Shown here one piece after another: positions 1 through 5,178 of a stretch of 8,630 bases of DNA. The stretch comes from an uncultured Thermoleophilia bacterium (GTDB taxonomy: Bacteria; Actinomycetota; Thermoleophilia; Gaiellales; F1-60-MAGs149), in the NCBI GenBank assembly GCA_902806305.1, contig CADCWC010000165.1, positions 1 through 8,630 on the forward strand. Reading direction: 5' to 3'. Within the stretch, counting starts at the first letter, position 1, and the number at the start of each line of letters is the position of its first letter. The position numbers and the translations under genes were made by a program. Below the pieces are notes generated by a model, which saw only the letters and a list, made by a program, of their open reading frames with translations, ran no database searches and was not told where the DNA came from.

Positions 1-372
1 TACGGCGAGTGGCTCCGACGGCAGGGCCGCCGCGTCGACGCGCGCCGGCAGCTGCGCGGCGCCCATGAGGCGCTTGCGTCGATGGGCGCCGACGGATTCG
101 CCGAACGCGCCCGGCGCGAGCTGCTGGCGACCGGCGAGAAGGTGCGCAGGCGCGGCGACGACACCCGCGACGAGCTCACGGCGCAGGAGCTGCAGATCGC
201 GCGGCTCGCCGGGGACGGGAGGACCAACGCCGAGATCGGCGCCGAGCTGTTCCTCAGCGCCCGCACGGTCGAATGGCACCTGCGCAAGGTGTTCGCCAAG
301 CTCGGGATCACCTCGCGCATGGGACTGCGCGGAGCGCTGGCGAGCGGCGACGAGCGCCCGGCGCCGGCCTGA
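1..372 (+). CDS. LuxR-family transcriptional regulator, C-terminal fragment (5' end outside window)
   Basis: The frame is open from the first base and ends with TGA at 370-372, giving 123 visible residues, so the start lies upstream of the window. Residues 1-46 (YGEWLRRQGR..., then ...FAERARRELLATGE) match the end of the helical/TPR-like region that precedes the DNA-binding domain in large LuxR regulators (LAL type, with an N-terminal AAA/NACHT-like ATPase). Residues about 58-113 form a LuxR/GerE helix-turn-helix: ELTAQELQIARLAGDG, then TNAEIGAELFLSARTVEWHL as the turn and recognition helix, then KVFAKLGI. The family binds DNA as dimers, usually under ligand or ATP control. The ATPase part is inferred from the family and is not visible. 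A start at the ATG at 82 would give only 96 residues and cut into the conserved linker, so it is not preferred. The regulated genes cannot be told from this fragment. Confidence 0.9.
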   Translation, partial: YGEWLRRQGRRVDARRQLRGAHEALASMGADGFAERARRELLATGEKVRRRGDDTRDELTAQELQIARLAGDGRTNAEIGAELFLSARTVEWHLRKVFAKLGITSRMGLRGALASGDERPAPA

Positions 373-454
373 GGCGCGGTGGCCCAGGGGTCACGCGAGC
401 GGCCCGGGCGCACGACCAGGGTTCCGACGGGCGCGACGCCGGGGCCCGCTGCGG

Positions 455-466
455 GACGCTCGCCGC
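455..466 (+). promoter_or_regulatory. Possible -10 element of a leaderless transcript before the SDR gene
   Basis: The ATG at 467 has no SD-like purine run in front of it. GACGCT (455-460) lies exactly six bases before it and fits xAnnnT, which would put the transcript start on the ATG. The first base of the TAnnnT consensus is missing and no -35 box is evident, so the support is mainly that the same geometry recurs before three other genes in the window. Confidence 0.2.
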
Positions 467-1321
467 ATGACAGGTCGAGCCCCATCCACCTTCTTCATCA
501 CGGGCGCGTCCTCCGGCATCGGACGGTCGCTGTCCCAGGCCGCGGCGGCCCGTGGGGACAACGTCGTCGCCGTGGCCCGCGACGTCTCCCCCCTCTCGGC
601 GCTCGCCGCCGAGCACGGCGGCCGGGTCCTCACCCGCGCCGCCGACGTGCGCGACCGAGCCGCCGTCGAGGCCGCCGTCGCCGCGGCGGTCGAGACGTTC
701 GGCCGCATCGACGTCGTCCACAACAACGCCGGCTACGGCGTCTTCGGCGCGGTCGAGGAGGTCACCGACGAGCAGGCGCGCGGCATCTTCGACACGAATG
801 TCTTCGGCGTGCTGAACGTCCTGCGAGCGACGCTGCCGGTGCTGCGCGCGCAGCGCGCCGGGCACATCCTGCAGGGCTCGTCGTTCTACGGCCAGTCGGC
901 GCACCCGGGCGTCGGGCTGCTCTGCGCGACGAAGTACGCGGTCGAGGGGCTGACGGACGCCCTGGTCGGCGAGCTCGAGCCCCTCGGCATCAAGGTCACG
1001 ATGGTCGAGCCGGGCGCGACCGCGACGCCGTTCGGGAGCAACTTCGTGCCGGCCGCCGGCAGGATCGCCGACTACGACCAGACGGTCCGCGAGGTGGCCG
1101 AGGCCACGGCGGCGCTGCCGCCCTCGGCCTACGACGATCCCGACCGGGTGGCCGTGGCCGTCGTCGTGGCGGTCGACGCCGAGCACCCGCCGCTGCGCCT
1201 GGCCACCGGCACGAGCGGCCTCGAAGTCATGCGAGAGGCGTTGCGCAGCCGCCTGGACGAGCAGGAGGCGTGGCGGGCGACGTCCGCAGCCGTGGACGCC
1301 GCGCCCGCCGCCGTGTCCTGA
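467..1321 (+). CDS. Short-chain dehydrogenase/reductase (SDR) family protein, catalytic Tyr replaced by Leu
   Basis: The 284-residue product is a classical-length SDR with a Rossmann fold. The cofactor glycine motif TGASSGIG is at residues 12-19, an acidic AADV is at 58-61, and NNAG is at 86-89. Of the catalytic residues, Asn111 (TNVFG), Ser139 (GSSFYG) and Lys156 are in place, but the YxxxK tyrosine position reads Leu152 (LLCATK; codon CTC at 920-922). The EPGATATPF segment (181-189) is the usual cofactor/substrate loop. Homologues are cytoplasmic NAD(P)-dependent oxidoreductases; without the tyrosine, ordinary hydride-transfer chemistry is doubtful. The frame stays open far upstream, but homology begins only at APSTFFITGASSGIG, so ATG 467 is chosen. 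It lies 94 bases after the LuxR fragment and 61 before the first VOC gene, so cotranscription with the latter is possible. The substrate is unknown. Confidence 0.9.
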   Translation: MTGRAPSTFFITGASSGIGRSLSQAAAARGDNVVAVARDVSPLSALAAEHGGRVLTRAADVRDRAAVEAAVAAAVETFGRIDVVHNNAGYGVFGAVEEVTDEQARGIFDTNVFGVLNVLRATLPVLRAQRAGHILQGSSFYGQSAHPGVGLLCATKYAVEGLTDALVGELEPLGIKVTMVEPGATATPFGSNFVPAAGRIADYDQTVREVAEATAALPPSAYDDPDRVAVAVVVAVDAEHPPLRLATGTSGLEVMREALRSRLDEQEAWRATSAAVDAAPAAVS

Positions 1322-1372
1322 GCCCCGCCGGGCCCGCGATGAACGCCGACGAATCGGCTCCCAACGATCCAT

Positions 1373-1377
1373 GGAGG
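1373..1377 (+). promoter_or_regulatory. Shine-Dalgarno GGAGG deciding the start of the first VOC gene
   Basis: GGAGG stands five bases before ATG 1383. An in-frame ATG at 1371 overlaps this element and would have no SD of its own, so 1383 is the better start. Confidence 0.7.
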
Positions 1378-1382
1378 TCCTC

Positions 1383-1955
1383 ATGAGCAAGACGCAGGCC
1401 GACAGCAACGGCACGAACGGCGCGCCGCACCGCCACGGCTCTCCGATGCGATTGGAGGTCGTCATCATCGGCGTGTCCGACGTGGACCGTGCGAAGGCCT
1501 TCTACACGGACATCGGCTGGCGAGTCGACGGCGACATCGGCGCCGACGGGTACAGGCTCGTCCAGCTCACGCCGCCCGGGTCGACGGCGTCGGTGATCTT
1601 CGGCAGCGGCGTCACCACAGCGGCGCCCGGCGCGGGCGGCAGCCTGCTGCTCGCCGTGGACGACATGGAGGCCACCCGCGAGGCGCTCATCCGCCACGGC
1701 GTCGAGGTCAGCGAGATGTTCCACGACGCGGCCGGCAGCCTCGCCGGCGGCTTCTTCGCCTCGCCCGAGCGGGAAGCCCCCGGCCCCGATCCCGAGGGCC
1801 GGTCCTATGCGACCTACGCCCGGTTCAGCGACCCCGACGGCAACACCTGGCTGCTGCAGGAGATCGTCGAGCGGCTCCCCGGCCGGGTCGACCCGGTGGA
1901 CTACGCGGCCTTCGCGAAGGCCGATCCCGACGGCGCCCCGGGTGGCCGTGGCTGA
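1383..1955 (+). CDS. VOC-superfamily (glyoxalase/bleomycin-resistance-like) protein 1
   Basis: The product is 190 residues: a polar 21-residue N-terminal tail, one VOC domain at about 22-164 and a short C-terminal extension. The domain shows the two beta-alpha-beta-beta-beta repeats typical of the fold: RLEVVIIGVSDVDRAKAFY (23-41), then LTPPGS (62-67) and FGSG, then SLLLAVDDMEATREAL (87-102), ending in FSDPDGNTWLLQE (148-160). Members act on small molecules as isomerases, ring-cleavage dioxygenases, glyoxalases or binding proteins. Glu160 at the last metal-ligand position is kept, but the usual His at the first strand is Val26 and the one opening the second half is Ser87, so a standard metal centre is unlikely. 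Its closest relative here is the next gene, which appears to be a tandem duplicate. No signal peptide is seen, so it is probably cytoplasmic. The substrate is unknown. Confidence 0.88.
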   Translation: MSKTQADSNGTNGAPHRHGSPMRLEVVIIGVSDVDRAKAFYTDIGWRVDGDIGADGYRLVQLTPPGSTASVIFGSGVTTAAPGAGGSLLLAVDDMEATREALIRHGVEVSEMFHDAAGSLAGGFFASPEREAPGPDPEGRSYATYARFSDPDGNTWLLQEIVERLPGRVDPVDYAAFAKADPDGAPGGRG

Positions 1956-1980
1956 CGCCGCGCCGTCCGCCCGCGCCGGC

Positions 1981-2020
1981 GGCCGGCCATCCCTTCCGGC
2001 CAGGGGATCGACCAGGGGAT
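1981..2020 (+). repeat. Inverted repeat and short direct repeat between the two VOC genes
   Basis: GGCCGG (1981-1986) and CCGGCC (1996-2001) can form a 6-bp GC hairpin with a 9-base loop, 25 bases past the stop of the first VOC gene. It runs directly into two copies of CCAGGGGAT (2000-2008 and 2012-2020) with a 12-base period. There is no T-run, so this is not a textbook intrinsic terminator. It could be an attenuator, a processing site or chance in GC-rich DNA. The rest of 1956-2086 holds no gene that could be recognised. Confidence 0.3.
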
Positions 2021-2075
2021 GCACGGGCGCGAGTCGTCGTCCGCGGCGAGAAGGTGCAGCCCACCACAACCGCAC

Positions 2076-2080
2076 GGAGG
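2076..2080 (+). promoter_or_regulatory. Shine-Dalgarno GGAGG deciding a GTG start
   Basis: GGAGG lies six bases before GTG 2087. An upstream in-frame GTG at 2054 has no comparable element, and the residues it would add resemble nothing in the paralogue, so 2087 is chosen. Confidence 0.7.
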
Positions 2081-2086
2081 TCAGCA

Positions 2087-2587
2087 GTGAGCACCACGGA
2101 CTTGAGCGCCGCGCGCGCGACCGAACTGCCCGGGCCGGACGTCCTCGACATGCGCGTCGAAGTGGTCGTCGTCCCCGTCTCGGACGTCGATCGGTCCAGG
2201 CGGTTCTACGAGCAGCTCGGGTGGCGGTTCGACACGGAGCTGGTGAGCGACGACGGCGTGCGGCTCATCCAGTTCACGCCCCCGGGCTCGCTGTGCTCGG
2301 TGAGCTTCGGTTCGGGCATCACGTCCGCCGAGCCCGGGTCGGTCGAGAGCCTGGTCCTCGCCGTCCACGACGTCGAGGCGTCCCGCGCAGCGCTCGTGGC
2401 ACGTGGCATCGACGTGAGCGAGGTCTTCCATGACGCCGGCGGCGTCTTCCACCACACCGGCACGGACGGCCGGGTGCCGGGCCCGCACCCCGAGCGTCGG
2501 ACCTATGCGTCGTGGGCGTCGTTCGAGGACCCCGACGGCAACGGCTTCCTCCTCCAGGAGATCACCTCCCGCGCCCCGGGAAGGTGA
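2087..2587 (+). CDS. VOC-superfamily (glyoxalase/bleomycin-resistance-like) protein 2
   Basis: The product is 166 residues, with a VOC domain at about 22-160. It aligns with the preceding gene almost end to end: VSDVDRSRRFY (31-41) against VSDVDRAKAFY, FTPPGS (63-68) against LTPPGS, and EDPDGNGFLLQE (147-158) against SDPDGNTWLLQE. By eye about half the positions are identical, which indicates an old tandem duplication. As in the paralogue, the first-strand His is replaced by Val26 and the second-half His by Ser88, while the terminal Glu158 is kept, so a non-metal or altered active site is expected. The most divergent stretch is the loop at 116-140, where this protein has GGVFHHTGTDGR and the other has a glycine/phenylalanine-rich segment; this may set substrate preference. 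Its stop overlaps the start of a small downstream frame (GTGA). Cytoplasmic location is likely. The substrate is unknown. Confidence 0.88.
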   Translation: MSTTDLSAARATELPGPDVLDMRVEVVVVPVSDVDRSRRFYEQLGWRFDTELVSDDGVRLIQFTPPGSLCSVSFGSGITSAEPGSVESLVLAVHDVEASRAALVARGIDVSEVFHDAGGVFHHTGTDGRVPGPHPERRTYASWASFEDPDGNGFLLQEITSRAPGR

Positions 2588-2841
2588 GGTCGGCCGTGGC
2601 GAGCGACGACGATCGCGCGGGCCGCCGCGCCGCCCCTCCTGGACCAGCTGCTGCAGCCGGCCGCGAGTCCTCGGGCATGACCCCTTCGGAGCCGGCCCTG
2701 GAGCGCCTCGCATACTGCCTGGCCGCGGCGGCCTCGGCGTACGATCCCGCGCTGCTCAACACGTGGGAGCGGACCCACGCCGCCCACCTCCCCGAGGCGG
2801 CACCGGCGGACGAGCCCGAACCCCCGGAACGCCGGTCCTGA
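2584..2841 (+). CDS. Small hypothetical protein, possibly translationally coupled to VOC protein 2
   Basis: I do not recognise a family. A GTG at 2584-2586 overlaps the VOC stop as GTGA and opens an 85-residue frame. Other in-frame starts are GTG 2596, with GAGGT five bases upstream, and ATG 2677, which would leave 54 residues. The first 30 residues are low-complexity (Ala, Pro, Arg). From about residue 32 the product looks like a real small protein, with MTPSEPALERLAYCLAAAAS followed by AYDPALLNTWERTHAAHL as amphipathic helices and an acidic, proline-rich end. Codon third positions are nearly all G or C, as in neighbouring genes. It ends 24 bases before the oppositely oriented thioredoxin gene. 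Without a homologue it could still be a non-coding frame, and the start is uncertain. Confidence 0.4.
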   Translation: MRSAVASDDDRAGRRAAPPGPAAAAGRESSGMTPSEPALERLAYCLAAAASAYDPALLNTWERTHAAHLPEAAPADEPEPPERRS

Positions 2842-2845
2842 CCGT

Positions 2846-2866
2846 GCGGGCGTCGCGTCGGCCCGC
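2846..2866. terminator. Possible bidirectional hairpin between convergent genes
   Basis: GCGGGC (2846-2851) and GCCCGC (2861-2866) pair perfectly around a 9-base loop in the gap where the small frame and the thioredoxin gene converge. The right arm reaches into the thioredoxin stop codon. There is no T-run on either strand, so termination, if any, would not be the classical rho-independent type. Confidence 0.3.
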
Positions 2867-3807
2867 TAGCCGAACGTGAAGACGTACGCGCGCGCGCCGG
2901 GACCGTGGAACCGCAGCTCGAACGTGCGCGGCCGGACGGGTCCGCGCTGGCGGACCAGCTGGTACATCCGGGGCTCGGCGACGGCGCCCGCGCCGGACCC
3001 GTCGACGTCGATCCCGCCGTCCTCGCCGACCGGCCGGCCGTCGAGCAGGACCGTGAAGGGGGCCGCCTCGCCGCCCGCGGCAGGCGTCAGCACGAGGTTG
3101 AGGTCGCGCGCCTCGAAGCGGAAGGCGATCGAGCCGGCGTCGTCGTCGGGCACGGCGAACTCCTCCTCGAGGGTCCACGCCCCCGTCAGCGTCCACTGGT
3201 TGAGCGCGAGCTCGTCGGGGGCTCGCGCTGACGGGCCGGTTCCGCGCGCGAGGCCCAGGTAGGTCTCGGGCGACCGCAGGACGGGCCAGTCGGCCGGCGC
3301 GGCGATTCCGTCCGCGTCGACCTGCACGAGCTCGTCGTCGACCTCCAGGAGCTGCTGGATCGCCCGCTCGGTCTCCGCGTAGGCCTCCTCGCCGAAGTGG
3401 TGGAAGCGCACGCGGCCGGTGCCGTCGGCCAGGTAGAGCGCCGGCCAGTAGTGGTTGTCGAACGCCCGCCAGATGTCGAAGCCGTTGTCGATGACCACCG
3501 GATAGGGGACCTCGAGGTCGGCGACGGCGCGGCGCACGTTGGCGAGCTCGTGCTCGAACCCGAACTCGGGGGCGTGCACGCCGACGACCGTCAGCCCGCG
3601 GTCCGCGTACGCCGTCGCCCACGCCCGGACGTACGGCAGCGTGCGTAGCCAGTTGACGCACGAGTACGTCCAGAAGTCGACGAGGACGACGCGCCCGGCG
3701 AGCGCCTCTGCGGTGAGCGGCTCGGAGTTCAGCCACACCGAGGCGCGGTCGAGCGGCGTGAGGGCGTTGGCGACGGAGCCCCTCAGGGACATCGGCGTGG
3801 GTCTCAT
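2866..3807 (-). CDS. Thioredoxin-fold protein with DipZ-type C-terminal domain (CxxW variant)
   Basis: The product has 313 residues. Residues about 22-155 form a TlpA/redoxin-like thioredoxin domain: WLNSEPL (25-31), VVLVDFWTYSC (40-50), the active-site position CVNW at 50-53, VVGVHAPEFGFEHE (74-87) and the cis-Pro loop YWPALYL (120-126, Pro122). Residues about 175-313 match the beta-sandwich domain found after the thioredoxin domain of mycobacterial DipZ, ending in the typical AYVFTFG. DipZ also has a membrane domain, which is absent here. No signal peptide or membrane helix is seen, so the protein is predicted to be cytoplasmic. Cys50 is the only cysteine, so an intramolecular CxxC disulfide cannot form; a CxxW subgroup is, to my recollection, common among actinobacterial relatives. 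ATG 3807 is chosen because GGAG (3820-3817) lies nine bases upstream; GTG 3855 and ATG 3792 are less likely. It is divergent from the methyltransferase gene. Confidence 0.88.
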   Translation of the reverse strand: MRPTPMSLRGSVANALTPLDRASVWLNSEPLTAEALAGRVVLVDFWTYSCVNWLRTLPYVRAWATAYADRGLTVVGVHAPEFGFEHELANVRRAVADLEVPYPVVIDNGFDIWRAFDNHYWPALYLADGTGRVRFHHFGEEAYAETERAIQQLLEVDDELVQVDADGIAAPADWPVLRSPETYLGLARGTGPSARAPDELALNQWTLTGAWTLEEEFAVPDDDAGSIAFRFEARDLNLVLTPAAGGEAAPFTVLLDGRPVGEDGGIDVDGSGAGAVAEPRMYQLVRQRGPVRPRTFELRFHGPGARAYVFTFG

Positions 3808-3887
3808 GCCCCGACTCTCCCGCGACGGTGCACCGGCTCGCGCCCGGATGGTCACTGGCCGCTCCCCGGTCTGCCGCCGGGTCGGGC

Positions 3888-3899
3888 CGGCGATCGCCG
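3888..3899. promoter_or_regulatory. 12-bp perfect palindrome in a divergent intergenic region (candidate operator)
   Basis: CGGCGATCGCCG is a perfect palindrome lying between the divergent thioredoxin and methyltransferase genes, 36 bases before the methyltransferase start and 80 before the thioredoxin start. Its centre sits just upstream of where a -35 box would fall for a leaderless methyltransferase transcript. This suits a dimeric regulator, but nothing shows binding. Confidence 0.3.
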
Positions 3900-3923
3900 C
3901 GTCAGCCGAGGGCAGGCGGACGC

Positions 3924-3935
3924 GATCATGCGCGC
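3924..3935 (+). promoter_or_regulatory. Possible -10 element of a leaderless transcript before the methyltransferase gene
   Basis: GATCAT (3924-3929) is six bases before ATG 3936 and no SD is near. The nearest purine-rich stretch (AGGCGG, 3914-3919) is too far away, at about 16 bases. The hexamer fits xAnnnT but lacks the leading T, and no clear -35 box is seen. Confidence 0.25.
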
Positions 3936-4748
3936 ATGACCGATCGCGCGCAGCGTCGGACGACCTTCGATGCGGCAGCCGACCTCTATCAGCGGGCCCG
4001 CCCCGAGTACCCCGAGGCGCTGTACGACACGTTGTTCCGGGCGACCGGGCTCCGGGCCGGCGACCGCGTGCTGGAGGTGGGCTGCGCGACGGGCAAGGCG
4101 ACGATGCCGCTCGCTCGGCGAGGCGTTCGGGTCACGTGCGTCGAGCTCGGTGCGGCGCTCGCCGCCGGCGCCCGCCGCAACCTCGCCGGCTTCCCGCAGG
4201 TGGCTGTCCTCGAGGGCGCCTTCGAGGACGTCAGGCCGTCAGCGGACGAGCCGTTCGATCTCGTGTTCGCGGCGACAGCCTGGCACTGGCTCGACCCCGC
4301 GGTCCGGTTCCAGCGCGCATGGGAGCTGCTGCGGTCCGGCGGGCATCTCGCCTTCTGGAGCGCCGCGCACGTGTTCCCCGACGGCGGGGATCCGTTCTTC
4401 GCCGAGCTGCAGGAGGTCTACGAGGAGATCGGCGAAGGCCTCCGGGAGGGCGAAGGCCGGCCGCGACCGGGGGAGCTGCCCGACGATCGCCAGGAGATCG
4501 AGGACAGCGGGCTGTTCGACGAGGTCCTCGTGCGGCACTTCGACTGGGACGTGATCTACGACGCGCAGGCGTATCTCGACCTGCTCGACACCTTCTCCGG
4601 CCACATCGCGATGCAGCCGTGGCAGCGGGACCGTCTGCACGCGGAGATCCGGCGCCGGCTCGGCCTGCGACCGGATGGGCGCGTCCGTCGTGGCTGGGGC
4701 GCCGTCCTGCACGTCGCCCGCCGGCGGGACGCACCCGCCGCCTCGTGA
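3936..4748 (+). CDS. Class I SAM-dependent methyltransferase
   Basis: The 270-residue product opens with FDAAADLYQRARPEYP (11-26), typical of a group of small-molecule methyltransferases, and carries SAM motif I as VLEVGCATGKAT (45-56). An acidic residue at the end of beta-2 (Glu70, TCVE) would contact the SAM ribose. FDLVFAATAWHWLD (107-120) is the motif-III-like strand followed by the conserved His-Trp of this group, and LLRSGGHLAFW (131-141) is the post-motif segment. The C-terminal half (150-270) is helical and carries substrate determinants. The group is annotated broadly as methyltransferase type 11/12; the acceptor cannot be predicted. Cytoplasmic. ATG 3936 is chosen because family similarity begins at about residue 7. 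It is divergent from the thioredoxin gene and ends 91 bases before the STAS gene. Confidence 0.9.
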   Translation: MTDRAQRRTTFDAAADLYQRARPEYPEALYDTLFRATGLRAGDRVLEVGCATGKATMPLARRGVRVTCVELGAALAAGARRNLAGFPQVAVLEGAFEDVRPSADEPFDLVFAATAWHWLDPAVRFQRAWELLRSGGHLAFWSAAHVFPDGGDPFFAELQEVYEEIGEGLREGEGRPRPGELPDDRQEIEDSGLFDEVLVRHFDWDVIYDAQAYLDLLDTFSGHIAMQPWQRDRLHAEIRRRLGLRPDGRVRRGWGAVLHVARRRDAPAAS

Positions 4749-4787
4749 GCCACCCCCCACCGCCGGGCCATCGTTTCCATGCCACCA

Positions 4788-4806
4788 CCCCGGGGCCCCT
4801 GGGGGG
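4788..4806. terminator. C/G block with several hairpin registers between methyltransferase and STAS genes
   Basis: The run CCCC-GGGG-CCCC-T-GGGGGG (4788-4806) contains two overlapping 8-base palindromes and can fold in more than one register, for example 4788-4791 with 4802-4805. It follows the methyltransferase stop by 39 bases and precedes the proposed STAS promoter. No T-run follows, so a terminator role is only a possibility. Confidence 0.22.
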
Positions 4807-4839
4807 CTGACGACCGGGCACCGGCGCTAGCCTGGCGCG
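4807..4839 (+). promoter_or_regulatory. Candidate promoter of the STAS-rsbQ-rsbP operon (leaderless)
   Basis: CTGACG (4807-4812) resembles a -35 TTGACA in four of six bases. It is followed after 15 bases by TAGCCT (4828-4833), a full TAnnnT -10 match, and six bases later by ATG 4840. There is no SD before this ATG, so transcription starting at or next to the A is the natural reading. The 15-base spacer is short for a housekeeping promoter. Confidence 0.4.
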
Positions 4840-5178
4840 ATGGGCTCAGACCGGGCTGGCCCGCCGACCTTCTCGGTCGACGTCACGACAGACGATGCGT
4901 GGACCACGGTCGCTGTCGCCGGGGAGCTCGACCTCGCGACGGCCGACGAGCTGTCCGGCGCCGTGCGGACCGGGCTGGCCAGTGGTGCGGTGCGGCTCGA
5001 CTTGCGCGACGTGACGTTCATGGACTCGGCGGGCGTTCGCGCGCTGAACACGGCGCTCCGCGAGTCGGCGGCCAGGGGCCGCGAGCTGCGGGTGTCGGAC
5101 GGGTTGCAGCCCGCCGTCCTCCAGCTGCTGGAGATGACGGGCATGTTGGGGCTGCTCCCGATGGAGGACGGGCGGTGA
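4840..5178 (+). CDS. STAS-domain anti-sigma-factor antagonist (RsbV/SpoIIAA-like)
   Basis: The product is 112 residues, the normal size for a single-domain antagonist, with the STAS domain at about 10-108. VAVAGELDLATADEL (24-38) is the conserved strand/turn after beta-2. VRLDLRDVTFMDSAGVRAL (51-69) is the signature, in which Ser63 of DSAG aligns with the serine phosphorylated by the partner kinase in SpoIIAA and RsbV. In this family the unphosphorylated form binds an anti-sigma kinase (RsbW/SpoIIAB) and frees a sigma factor, while a PP2C phosphatase reverses phosphorylation. The downstream phosphatase overlaps this operon, which fits that cycle; the kinase is not in the window. The stop TGA (5176-5178) overlaps the GTG of rsbQ by four bases. 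Cytoplasmic. The exact sigma-factor pathway served is inferred, not shown. Confidence 0.92.
   Translation: MGSDRAGPPTFSVDVTTDDAWTTVAVAGELDLATADELSGAVRTGLASGAVRLDLRDVTFMDSAGVRALNTALRESAARGRELRVSDGLQPAVLQLLEMTGMLGLLPMEDGR

Noticed and set aside
65..466. An open frame upstream of the SDR start that would add 134 residues to its N-terminus.
   Set aside because: The region overlaps the LuxR domain in another frame, the added residues are Arg/Ala/Pro low-complexity, and SDR similarity starts just after ATG 467.
308..1468. A 386-residue open frame on the minus strand across the SDR gene.
   Set aside because: It is a shadow frame typical of very GC-rich DNA, rich in Arg, Gly and Ala with no recognisable domain, opposite a clear SDR.
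3889..3898. GCGATCGC as a cyanobacterial HIP1 element.
   Set aside because: A single copy in a GC-rich actinomycete-like window is not evidence for HIP1; it is treated as part of a longer palindrome instead.
4773..4797. GTTTCC-N13-GGGGCC as a sigma-B-type promoter for the rsb-like operon.
   Set aside because: The -35 part is suggestive, but the -10 lacks the TAT/TAC of GGGTAT/GGGTAC and lies in a C/G block. TAGCCT next to the ATG explains the start better.
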